Assembly (NCBI RefSeq): GCF_023897065.1
Contig: NZ_JAMHIV010000006.1
Location: 186,001 to 250,000, forward strand
From: Crossiella sp. SN42
Lineage (GTDB): Bacteria > Actinomycetota > Actinomycetes > Mycobacteriales > Pseudonocardiaceae
DNA: 64,000 nucleotides
Direction of reading: 5' to 3'
Part shown: one piece after another, positions 16,905-24,245 of the stretch
How the letters are laid out: every line of letters starts with the position of its first letter
How positions within the stretch are numbered: the stretch's first letter is position 1
Made by a program: the position numbers and the translations under genes
Notes under the pieces: generated by a model
What the model saw: the letters and a program-made list of their open reading frames with translations, nothing else
Told to the model about the DNA's origin: nothing
Database searches by the model: none

Positions 16905-17441
16905 ATGAACACGCTGACCCGGCTGGGCCTGGGTGTCACCGCGCTGGTGACCGCCTTCACCCTGAGCGCCTGTGGTGGCGAGGACAAGGCCGACGGCCCG
17001 GCCAGCCTGAACGGCGGCAACAAGGGCACCGAGCAGAAGGCCGGCGCGGACGACGTGCCCAAGGACCCCAAGGCGGCGATGCTCAAGTTCGCCGCGTGCA
17101 TGCGGGAGAACGGCGTCGACTTCCCCGACCCGGACCCCAACTCCGGTGGCATGGCGCGGGCGATCCCGATGGAGGGCGACCACTCCAAGATGGACAAGGC
17201 CAACGAGGCCTGCAAGAAGTACCTGCCCAAGAGCGACTTCGACCCCAACGACCCGAAGGAGAAGGACAAGCGGGCCAAGATGAACCAGTGCCTGCGGGAG
17301 AAGGGCATCGACATCAAGGAGGCCGAGGGCGGCAACGGGGCCACCATCAACCTGGGCGATGACAAGGAGAAAGCCGAGAAGGCGATGAAGGAATGCGGCA
17401 TGGGCAACGCGGGCATGGCCGGGGCGGAGCCGGTGAAATGA
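16905..17441 (+). CDS. Secreted lipoprotein leading an efflux operon
   Basis: 178 residues with a lipoprotein signal peptide (lipobox LSAC, Cys near residue 23). The rest is a charged, Lys/Asp-rich exported domain with paired CMRENG...PDPDP and CLREKGID segments; four Cys in the mature part may form disulfides. ATG follows GAGGAGG. The stop overlaps the adaptor gene start (ATGA). Small lipoproteins of this kind accompany the adaptor and MacB-like exporters in actinomycetes. The role may be sensing or ligand capture and is not proven by sequence. Confidence 0.85.
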   Translation: MNTLTRLGLGVTALVTAFTLSACGGEDKADGPASLNGGNKGTEQKAGADDVPKDPKAAMLKFAACMRENGVDFPDPDPNSGGMARAIPMEGDHSKMDKANEACKKYLPKSDFDPNDPKEKDKRAKMNQCLREKGIDIKEAEGGNGATINLGDDKEKAEKAMKECGMGNAGMAGAEPVK

Positions 17442-18529
17442 CCGAACCGCGACGCCTGCGCCGCCGCTGGCCGTACGTGGTGCTCACCGCGGCCACCGTC
17501 ACCGCGGTCGGGGTGACCGGGGTGCTGGTGCTGGGGCACAACGAGGACGCCAAGGCGGACAAGGGGAACCAGCAGCCGCAGAGCAAGACCAGCAAGATCG
17601 TCCGGACCACCTTGCAGGAGCACGAGGAGCTCTCCGGCAAGCTCGGCTACAGCGGCAAGTTCGACGTCACCGCGCACGGCGGCGGCGGAGTGGTCACCTG
17701 GCTGCCCAAGCCCGGCGACCAGCTCGGCCGGGGCGATGCCGTGTACCAGGTGAACGACAAGCCGGTGCCGCTGTTGTTCGGGGACAAGCCGTTCTGGCGC
17801 AAGCTGGAGTCCGGGATGGACAAGGGCTCCGACGTCCGGCAGCTGGAGCAGAACCTGCGCGCGCTGGGCTACACCGGGTTCACCGTGGACGAGAAGTTCG
17901 ACGCCAAGACCGCGGCCGCGGTGAAGAAGTGGCAGAAGAAGCTCGGCCTTGAGCAGACCGGCTCGGTGGACCCGGCCGCGGTGGTGCTCCAGCCCGGCGC
18001 CTTCCGAGTGTCCACTGTGGACGCAGCGCTGGGCACGCCCGCCCAGGGCAAGGTGCTGGCCGGCACCGGCACCACCCGCACGGTCAGCGTGGAGGTGCCG
18101 GTGGAGAAGCAGTCCCTGGCCAAGGAGGGCGCCGAGGTGGAGGTGACCCTGCCCGGCGGCAAGTCCACCAAGGGCAAGGTGACCTCGGTCGGCACGGTGG
18201 CGGAGAAGTCCGCCGAGGAGAGCGGCCCCAGCGCGGGCAAGACCGTGGTCAAGGCCGAGGTGGAGCTGACCGAGCCGGAGGCCGCGGGCAAGCTGGACGC
18301 CGCGCCGGTGCGGGTCGGTTTCACCAGCCGCCGCAAGGAGAACGTGCTCACCGTGCCGGTCGGCGCGTTGCTCGCGCTGTCCGAGGGCGGCTACGCGGTG
18401 GAGGTCGTGCAGGCCGACGGCAGCGGCAAACTGGTCGCGGTCGAGCTGGGCATGTTCGCCAAGGGCAAGGTAGAGGTGAGCGGGTCCGGTCTCAGCGAGG
18501 GCGCCACGGTGAAAGTGGCTGGGCTATGA
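17438..18529 (+). CDS. Efflux adaptor (membrane-fusion-like) with a peptidoglycan-binding domain
   Basis: 363 residues from ATG 17438. N-terminal anchor (PYVVLTAATVTAVGVTGVLVLG), a lipoyl/barrel-like region, then a PG_binding_1 domain at about residues 128-180 (GSDVRQLEQNLRALGYTGFTVDEKFDAKT). Beta-barrel and membrane-proximal domains follow (VEVPVEKQSLAKEG, ENVLTVPVGALLAL). It plays the part of MacA/HlyD but is adapted to a Gram-positive wall: the peptidoglycan-binding module sits where Gram-negative adaptors carry a hairpin. It overlaps its neighbours by four bases at each end. Confidence 0.9.
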   Translation: MTEPRRLRRRWPYVVLTAATVTAVGVTGVLVLGHNEDAKADKGNQQPQSKTSKIVRTTLQEHEELSGKLGYSGKFDVTAHGGGGVVTWLPKPGDQLGRGDAVYQVNDKPVPLLFGDKPFWRKLESGMDKGSDVRQLEQNLRALGYTGFTVDEKFDAKTAAAVKKWQKKLGLEQTGSVDPAAVVLQPGAFRVSTVDAALGTPAQGKVLAGTGTTRTVSVEVPVEKQSLAKEGAEVEVTLPGGKSTKGKVTSVGTVAEKSAEESGPSAGKTVVKAEVELTEPEAAGKLDAAPVRVGFTSRRKENVLTVPVGALLALSEGGYAVEVVQADGSGKLVAVELGMFAKGKVEVSGSGLSEGATVKVAGL

Positions 18530-19209
18530 CTCCGGTGATCGAGCTTTCCGCGGTGTCCAAGGAGTACGCGGGTGGCGTGCACGCCCTGCGCGGGGCCAGC
18601 CTGCGGATCGACTCCGGCGAGCTGCTCGCCGTGGTCGGCCCGTCCGGCTCCGGCAAGTCGACCATGCTCCAGCTGATGGGCACCCTGGACCACCCGACCT
18701 CGGGCACCGTGCGGCTGCTGGGCCATGAGGTGCGGTCGCTGTCGGACCGGCAGCTCTCCGCGGTGCGGGCGCACTGGATCGGGTTCGTCTTCCAGCAGTT
18801 CTTCCTGACCCCGTACCTGTCCGCGACGCAGAACGTGGCCACCGGGCTGCTCTACCACGGGGTGCCCAGGGCCGAGCGGATCGCGCGGTCGGTGCACGCG
18901 CTGGAGCGGGTTGGCCTCGGCCACCGGGTTGAGCACAAACCGGCCGAGCTCTCCGGCGGCGAGCGGCAGCGGGTGGCCATCGCCAGGGCGCTGGTCGGCA
19001 AACCGGCCATCGTGCTGGCCGATGAGCCGACCGGCGCGCTGGACTCGGCCTCCGGGCGCGGTGTGCTGGAGCTGCTGCACGAGCTGCACGAGGACGGCAC
19101 CACGATCGCGGTGATCACCCACGACATGGAGATCGCCCGCTCGCTGCCGCGCAGGGTGGAGCTGCTCGACGGTGTGGTGCGGCACGACAGCGGGCTGGTG
19201 GCGGCATGA
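18526..19209 (+). CDS. MacB-type ABC transporter ATP-binding protein
   Basis: 227 residues with Walker A GPSGSGKST, Q-loop VFQQFFLTPYL, signature LSGGERQR, Walker B IVLADEPTGALD and switch His in ITHD. It energises the mechanotransmission exporter formed with the downstream permease and the upstream adaptor. Four-base overlaps on both sides. Confidence 0.95.
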   Translation: MTPVIELSAVSKEYAGGVHALRGASLRIDSGELLAVVGPSGSGKSTMLQLMGTLDHPTSGTVRLLGHEVRSLSDRQLSAVRAHWIGFVFQQFFLTPYLSATQNVATGLLYHGVPRAERIARSVHALERVGLGHRVEHKPAELSGGERQRVAIARALVGKPAIVLADEPTGALDSASGRGVLELLHELHEDGTTIAVITHDMEIARSLPRRVELLDGVVRHDSGLVAA

Positions 19210-20435
19210 TCAGACAGAGGTCCACGCCGCCGGGCAGCCTGCCGAGGCTGCCGCGCTCGGCCCGGATCAGCGTGTTCGACCTGGTGCGGGCCGGGCTCAC
19301 CGGGGTCTTCGGCCGCCCGGCGCGGGCCATCCTGTCCGCGCTGGGTATCGCGATCGGGGTGGCGGCCATGGTGTCCGTGCTGGGCATCTCCGCCTCCAGC
19401 CAGGCCGAGTTGCAGGCCAAGCTGGAGTCCTTGGGCACCAACCTGTTGCGGGTCGGCGCGGGGCAGACCATGTTCGGCGAGTCGGCCAAGCTGCCGGAGG
19501 ACGCCTCGGCCATGGTGCGCCGGATCGGCTCGGTGCAGAAGGCCTCCTCGGTGGCCGCGCTCAGCGGGGTCAAGGTGCTGCGCAGCGACAAGGAGGACCC
19601 GCAGAACACCGGCGGGCTCAGCGTGGAGGCGGTCGAGCAGAACCTGCTCGACACCCTCGGCGGCAAGATCAAGGCAGGCGCCTGGTTCAACGCGGCCACC
19701 GCGAAGTACCCGGGTGTGGTGCTGGGCAGCGTCGCGGCGCAGCGGCTGGCCGTGACCCAGCCCGGCGAGCAGGTCTTCCTGGGCGGCAAGTGGTTCACCG
19801 TGCTGGGCATCCTGGAACCGATGCCGCTGGCCGAGGAGCTGGACCGCTCGGCCATGGTGAGCTGGGAGGTGGCCAAGGGCCAGCTCGGCTTCGACGGTCA
19901 CCCGACCACGGTCTACGAGCGCTCGCTGGAGTCCACTGTGGACAAGGTGCGCGAGGTGCTGCCGGGCACGGTGAACCCGAAGAACCCGGAGGAGGTCAAG
20001 GTCAGCCGCCCCTCCGACGCGCTGGCCGCGCAGATCCAGGCCAAGGCCACCTTCACCACGCTGTTCCTCGGGCTGGGCGCGGTCGCCCTGCTCGTGGGCG
20101 GGGTGGGGGTGGCGAACACGATGGTGATCTCCGTGCTGGAACGGCGGTCCGAGATCGGTCTGCGGCGCTCGCTCGGGGCGGGCCGCGGGCAGGTGCGGGC
20201 GCAGTTCCTCACCGAGGCGGTGCTGCTGTCCGGGCTCGGCGGGGTGTTCGGGGTCCTGCTGGGACTGGGCGTCAGCATCGGTTACGCGATGAGCAACGAC
20301 TGGCCGGTGGCGCTTCCGCTGGAGGCGATCGCCGGCGGCGTCGGGGCCTCGGTGCTCATCGGCACCCTGGCGGGGTGGTTCCCCGCCGGGCGTGCGGCCA
20401 AGCTGTCGCCGACGGTAGCCCTCGCGTCAGCCTGA
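19206..20435 (+). CDS. MacB-like ABC transporter permease
   Basis: 409 residues: N-terminal helix (ILSALGIAIGVAAMVSVLGISASS), the periplasmic-core-type domain (residues about 65-275; SLGTNLLRVGAG), then three helices of the FtsX fold with LERRSEIGLRRSLGAGRGQVRAQF and the final PAGRAAKLSPTVAL seen in MacB permeases. Last gene of the operon, followed by a clear terminator. Substrate unknown; export of an antimicrobial or cell-wall-active compound is the usual role. Confidence 0.94.
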   Translation: MIRQRSTPPGSLPRLPRSARISVFDLVRAGLTGVFGRPARAILSALGIAIGVAAMVSVLGISASSQAELQAKLESLGTNLLRVGAGQTMFGESAKLPEDASAMVRRIGSVQKASSVAALSGVKVLRSDKEDPQNTGGLSVEAVEQNLLDTLGGKIKAGAWFNAATAKYPGVVLGSVAAQRLAVTQPGEQVFLGGKWFTVLGILEPMPLAEELDRSAMVSWEVAKGQLGFDGHPTTVYERSLESTVDKVREVLPGTVNPKNPEEVKVSRPSDALAAQIQAKATFTTLFLGLGAVALLVGGVGVANTMVISVLERRSEIGLRRSLGAGRGQVRAQFLTEAVLLSGLGGVFGVLLGLGVSIGYAMSNDWPVALPLEAIAGGVGASVLIGTLAGWFPAGRAAKLSPTVALASA

Positions 20436-20446
20436 ACCGCACACCC

Positions 20447-20498
20447 GGACCGGGTGCCTCTCCCACGGGGAATCAGGGGAGGGGCACCCGGTCCTTTT
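20447..20498 (+). terminator. Rho-independent terminator of the efflux operon
   Basis: GGACCGGGTGCC pairs with GGCACCCGGTCC, extended by CTCCC/GGGGAG, and is followed by TTTT. It lies 12 bases after the permease stop. Confidence 0.88.
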
Positions 20499-20506
20499 GG
20501 CGTTCC

Positions 20507-21172
20507 TCAGGCGGCGTAACCCTTGCCGCCGATCCAGGTGCCCATGTTCCAGGTGCTGACCCAGTAGGCGCGGGGCACGTTCGCCCAGCCACCGCCGCCC
20601 GCGCCTTCACCGGCGGGGTCGGCCACGAGCACGGTGTTGCCGTGGTCCTTGTAGCCCACGATCGCGACGTAGTGGTAGATGGTGCCGCCCGGGTAGCCCG
20701 GCGGGCGCCAGCCGCTGATCACGTTGGCCACCAGCGGGTAGCCGTTGTCCAGGTTGAGCAGCACGTCCCGCTTCAGCAGGTCCCGCTGGGCGGTGCTGGG
20801 CGGGTCGGCCATGTTCTTGGCCGCGAACCACTGGGTGTTCGCGAACCGGTTGAGCGCGTTGCGGACCAGGCCGATGTGGTCGGTGCCGCCGGTGTGCGTG
20901 CCCATGTAGTTGGCCAGGGTCTGCTGGCTGGGCGGGCTGACCCTGGTGCTCAGCGCGATCCAGGTCGAGCCGGGGCCGCACCAATAGCCGGTCTGCTGTC
21001 GTTGCCAGGTGTAGTTGAGGACTCGGCTTTCCGCTTGCACACCCAGCTCGTGTGCGGCGATGGCCGTGGCCTTGTCCGGTGACGGGGTCTCCGTGGCGCT
21101 TGCCAGCCCGGCGCTGCCCATCAGCAGGGCGACGGTGCTGACCAGCACCATCGTGATGAGTCGTCGAGTCAT
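20507..21172 (-). CDS. Secreted C39-like cysteine peptidase
   Basis: 221 residues with a Sec signal peptide (MTRRLITMVLVSTVALLMG, cleavage near ASA at 26). Papain-fold residues are visible: C65 in QTGYWCGPGSTW, H167 in IYHYVAIVGY and D185 in VADPAG. This is the Peptidase_C39_2 pattern without an ABC partner, so it is a stand-alone extracellular protease or amidase. The promoter carries a palindrome, and the divergent gene encodes an ArsR-like regulator. Confidence 0.9.
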   Translation of the reverse strand: MTRRLITMVLVSTVALLMGSAGLASATETPSPDKATAIAAHELGVQAESRVLNYTWQRQQTGYWCGPGSTWIALSTRVSPPSQQTLANYMGTHTGGTDHIGLVRNALNRFANTQWFAAKNMADPPSTAQRDLLKRDVLLNLDNGYPLVANVISGWRPPGYPGGTIYHYVAIVGYKDHGNTVLVADPAGEGAGGGGWANVPRAYWVSTWNMGTWIGGKGYAA

Positions 21173-21199
21173 GCTCGCTCCATCCTTGCCAGTTGCCGT

Positions 21200-21214
21200 A
21201 GTGGAAGTTTCACT
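21200..21214. promoter_or_regulatory. Candidate operator upstream of the C39-like peptidase
   Basis: AGTGGAAGTTTCACT is a near palindrome 28 bp upstream of the peptidase start, in the A/T-richer 135-bp divergent gap with the ArsR-like gene. Confidence 0.4.
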
Positions 21215-21307
21215 GGAAGGGGACTCTTTTGGCTTTCTTATTCACGTATATCTGAAAAGCGCAGGTCGAGTTAGCTTTCCCGGTGTTCGGGGGAAGTGAG
21301 ATGGCGC

Positions 21308-22285
21308 ATGCTTCGAATACATTTCACGCCGGAGGACCTGGGGCGGACCCGGGTGGCCAACGCGCCCGACCCGCTCTGGGAGTCCATGCTGAGCCTGCAC
21401 CGGCTGCGGGCCAGGGACGGCGCCCTGGTCTTCGGCCAGTGGCGGGCCAGGGTGCGCGGCGGCCTGGCCACCGCCGAGGTCCGCCCTGAGCTGCGCATGC
21501 TGCTGCCGCTGGTGCCCCAGCGCGGCTACTTCCCGGACTTCCTCACCCCGGCCGACGCCCGCGCGGGCTGGCAGGCCGGCATCGACGCGCTGCTGCACAC
21601 CCCGGCCGCCCGGCTGCGGGCCGAGCTGGAGCTGCTGGCCGGGCGGCAGCACCTGCCGTCCTGGGCGGCCGGGCTGGCCGAGGGCGACCCGGACCTGCTG
21701 CGCAGGCTGGCCACCGCGCTGACCGCCTACTACGAGCTGGCGGTGGCCCCGTTCAGCGGCGCGTTGCAGGCCCAGCTGGACGCCGACCGCGCGCTGCGCG
21801 CCCGCTCCCTGCTCGACGGCGGGGCGGAGGGCCTGCTGGAGAGCCTGCGGCCGATGATGCGCTGGCAGAACCCGGTGCTGGAGGTGGACTACCCGACCGA
21901 GCAGGAGCTGCGCCTGGACGGCCGCGGGCTGCTGCTGGTGCCCTCGTTCTTCTGCTGGCGGCACCCGATCAGCCTGCTCGACCCGACCCAGCCGCCGGTG
22001 CTGGTCTACCCGGTGGAGAAGGACCCGGCCTGGTTCGGTGGCACGGCCGAGGCGGCGGCCCCCGCGGTGGCCGCGCTGCTGGGCGGGACCAGGGCCGCGG
22101 TGCTGGCCACGGTCGGCGTCGGCTGCACCACGGGCGAGCTGGCCCGCCGCCTCCGGATCTCCCCGGCCTCGGCGAGCCAGCACACCACCGTGTTGCGCAA
22201 CGCGGGCCTGATCACCAGCCGCCGCAACGGCCCGGTGGTGCTGCACACCCAGACCCCGCTGGGCGCCAGGCTGCTGCGGCCCTGA
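21308..22285 (+). CDS. ArsR-like winged-helix regulator with a large N-terminal domain
   Basis: 325 residues from ATG 21308 (MLRIHFTPEDLGRTRVA, a start typical of this group); GTG 21296 is the alternative. The long N-terminal domain resembles the DUF5937-type region of actinomycete ArsR-like proteins. The last 80 residues form the winged helix (TVGVGCTTGELARRLRISPASASQHTTVLRNAGLITSRR). No metal-binding Cys pair is evident in the helix-turn-helix. Divergent from the C39-like peptidase; the 3' end lies 6 bp from the convergent DUF1906 gene. Confidence 0.88.
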   Translation: MLRIHFTPEDLGRTRVANAPDPLWESMLSLHRLRARDGALVFGQWRARVRGGLATAEVRPELRMLLPLVPQRGYFPDFLTPADARAGWQAGIDALLHTPAARLRAELELLAGRQHLPSWAAGLAEGDPDLLRRLATALTAYYELAVAPFSGALQAQLDADRALRARSLLDGGAEGLLESLRPMMRWQNPVLEVDYPTEQELRLDGRGLLLVPSFFCWRHPISLLDPTQPPVLVYPVEKDPAWFGGTAEAAAPAVAALLGGTRAAVLATVGVGCTTGELARRLRISPASASQHTTVLRNAGLITSRRNGPVVLHTQTPLGARLLRP

Positions 22286-22291
22286 CCGCGC

Positions 22292-23518
22292 TCACCAGGT
22301 GCGGTCGACGAAGTTGCTGTCGATGTAGATCTCCCACCCGTAGTGCGACTCCGGGTGGCCACCGGTGTACTGCTTGATCCGCCTGCGCGGCCACAGGTCC
22401 CCGCGCACGTACCGGCTGTCCACGTTGGCCGCGCCGTCCCAGTGCGCCATCCAGATGTGGTCCGGCAGCGGGAAACCGGGTGCGTTGGCCATGGCCTGGA
22501 TGCCGGTGGCCGCGCTGCTGTACACCCCGGTGCGGAAACCGTGCTGGTGCACCCGGATGATCCAGTTCCGCAGGTAGGTCAGCACCGCGTCCCGGCACGG
22601 CCCGTCCTCGGGGTTGAAGCTCTCCATGTCGGCGTAGATGGTGCTGCCGTTGCCGATCCCCAGATGCCGGGCCTGTTGCGCGGCGTCGTTGCCGTCCGCC
22701 CATCCCTCGTGGCCCGCGAGATCCGGATTGATCTTGTTGCGGAACCCGGTGCACGGGGCCTGCAACCCCACGTAGACCGGCAGCAGCCGCCAGCCCCTGC
22801 TGACCTGCCGGTGCACCCAGCCCCAGTTCAGGTGCCGCTGCCCGCACGCCTTGCTGATCCCGCCGATGTAGATGCCGACCGCGCGGTAGGGCGAGTACCG
22901 CAACCAGGTGTCCATGCCCTCGTTCGGCGGCGCGGAACAGGTGTCGAACCCGTGCCCGGTGAAGTCACCCGGCTGCTCAACCCAGGCGGCGGTCCGCGGT
23001 GCCGCCGTGGTGACCGACCTGGGGGCCATCGCCACCGCATCACCGGTGATCCGGGCCGAGTCCAGCACCGCCCTGATGCCCGCGGCCGAGTTGCCATAGC
23101 TGGCCGTCACCAGCACCCCGGCGGCCGGGACCTGCATCGTGATCTCATGCCCCGTCGGCGCCGGCAGCGCGGCCCGCGCCGACCCGGCGGCCGCGGTCAC
23201 CGTGTCCGGCCGGATCACCCCGTCCTCCAGGGGTTCCACCAGCAGCGCCTCGGTCCGGCCCACGGCTCTGGACGGGCACCGCTGCCGATCACCCTGCTTG
23301 CCCAGGTAGACCACGTTCTGGTCGAACCGCACACACCGCGTCGGCGCGCCGTCGAGCTCGACCACCTCCCACGAAGCCGGGACCGCCACCCGGTAGCCCC
23401 GGTACTCCACCATCTTCAACGGTTCAGCCGATGCGTCCGAAATGGACACTCCAGTGGTCAGTCCTAATAGGACGACCAGACCGCGGATCGCGTGTGCTGA
23501 CAGGGACCCTAGCGGCAT
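22292..23518 (-). CDS. Secreted DUF1906 (glycoside-hydrolase-like) protein
   Basis: 408 residues from ATG 23518, preceded by GGGAGG at ideal spacing. Signal peptide (HAIRGLVVLLGLTTGVSISDASA). The first 200 residues have no recognised domain. The C-terminal half is a DUF1906 / Rv2525c-like TIM barrel: GHGFDTCSAPPNEGMDTWLRY, AVGIYIGG, NDAAQQARHLG, IYADMESFN, FRTGVYSS, and ending in IKQYTGG and YIDSNFVDRTW. The family resembles lysozyme-type GH25 barrels and acts at the cell surface. Catalysis is not established for DUF1906. Repeat island 2 lies upstream. Confidence 0.88.
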   Translation of the reverse strand: MPLGSLSAHAIRGLVVLLGLTTGVSISDASAEPLKMVEYRGYRVAVPASWEVVELDGAPTRCVRFDQNVVYLGKQGDRQRCPSRAVGRTEALLVEPLEDGVIRPDTVTAAAGSARAALPAPTGHEITMQVPAAGVLVTASYGNSAAGIRAVLDSARITGDAVAMAPRSVTTAAPRTAAWVEQPGDFTGHGFDTCSAPPNEGMDTWLRYSPYRAVGIYIGGISKACGQRHLNWGWVHRQVSRGWRLLPVYVGLQAPCTGFRNKINPDLAGHEGWADGNDAAQQARHLGIGNGSTIYADMESFNPEDGPCRDAVLTYLRNWIIRVHQHGFRTGVYSSAATGIQAMANAPGFPLPDHIWMAHWDGAANVDSRYVRGDLWPRRRIKQYTGGHPESHYGWEIYIDSNFVDRTW

Positions 23519-23658
23519 GATGCCTCCCGGATGCGCTGCGCCCGACGAGCAGCGTGACACCGGGGCCGCGGCCTCGCCGGATCGCGTCGCGCTTTCCACC
23601 CCGAAGGGTGAGCTGTTGAGGACCCAGCGACGGGCTGGCTTTTCAAAACTTGTCCGAA

Positions 23659-23820
23659 GTCTTGAGGTTCCCCATGCCCGTCAACCTGGAGAGATCACAC
23701 CGCATCCCAGCGAGCAGACGCTCACAGCAACCGCCGCCAAGGCCACGCCACGTGACGGCGGCTGCTCGCTGGGATGTGGTTTGATTTCGGAAGGTTGACG
23801 GGCATGGGGAACCTCAAGAC
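23659..23820. repeat. Giant palindrome with an inverted copy of the 97-nt core (repeat island 2, part A)
   Basis: Outer arms 23659-23687 and 23792-23820 pair (GTCTTGAGGTTCCCCATGCC with its complement, 29 nt). Between them, 23700-23796 is a reverse-complement copy of the core at 3299-3395; I count 12 differences in 97. The outer arms are unrelated to those around the other copies. Confidence 0.85.
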
Positions 23821-23870
23821 CCGCTTGCGTCTTGGCCTTTGACTTTGACTTTCCCCCCCATGCTTTGATC

Positions 23871-23956
23871 TCTGCCCGTCCGGCGAGGACGCTCTTGATC
23901 TTCGCTCTTGGTTTTAACCCCGAAGATCAAAAGAATGTCCTCGCCGGACGGGCAGA
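23871..23956. repeat. Hairpin, copy 2 of part B, with a diverged loop
   Basis: TCTGCCCGTCCGGCGAGGA (23871-23889) pairs with its complement ending at 23956, the same arms as at 3113-3189. The inside differs from copy 1 but again self-pairs: CTTGATCTTCG with CGAAGATCAAAAG. Confidence 0.87.
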
Positions 23957-24224
23957 CCCCCGGAGGGGTTTGACAAGTCAAGAGCCGGGATGAGCAGGTT
24001 GCGGGGCGGGGTTTGTGTTGCCGGGGCCGGTTCCAGCGTGCTCGCGGTCCTCTCGTCTTCTCCGCACAGCCTTCCGACAGCGAACCACATCCCCACCAGC
24101 GGCCGCCGTCACGTTTCGTGGCACCGGCGGCGGTTGCTGTGAGCGTCCGCTGGCGGGGATGCGGTTAGCAGTCTCCAGGCCGTACGGAGAAGACGAGAGG
24201 CCCACTTTGTGGGTTTTCACCCCA
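23931..24224. repeat. Direct repeat unit, copy 2 (part C)
   Basis: Same orientation as 3160-3455. It contains the outer arms CCTCTCGTCTTCTCCG and CGGAGAAGACGAGAGG and the 97-nt core at 24068-24164. It ends 22 bases before the stop codon of the downstream minus-strand gene, as copy 1 abuts the prolyl oligopeptidase stop. The whole 23519-24245 gap is therefore repeat, apart from about 140 bp next to the DUF1906 start. Confidence 0.88.
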
Positions 24225-24245
24225 AGACCCAAGCCTCACCCGTCG

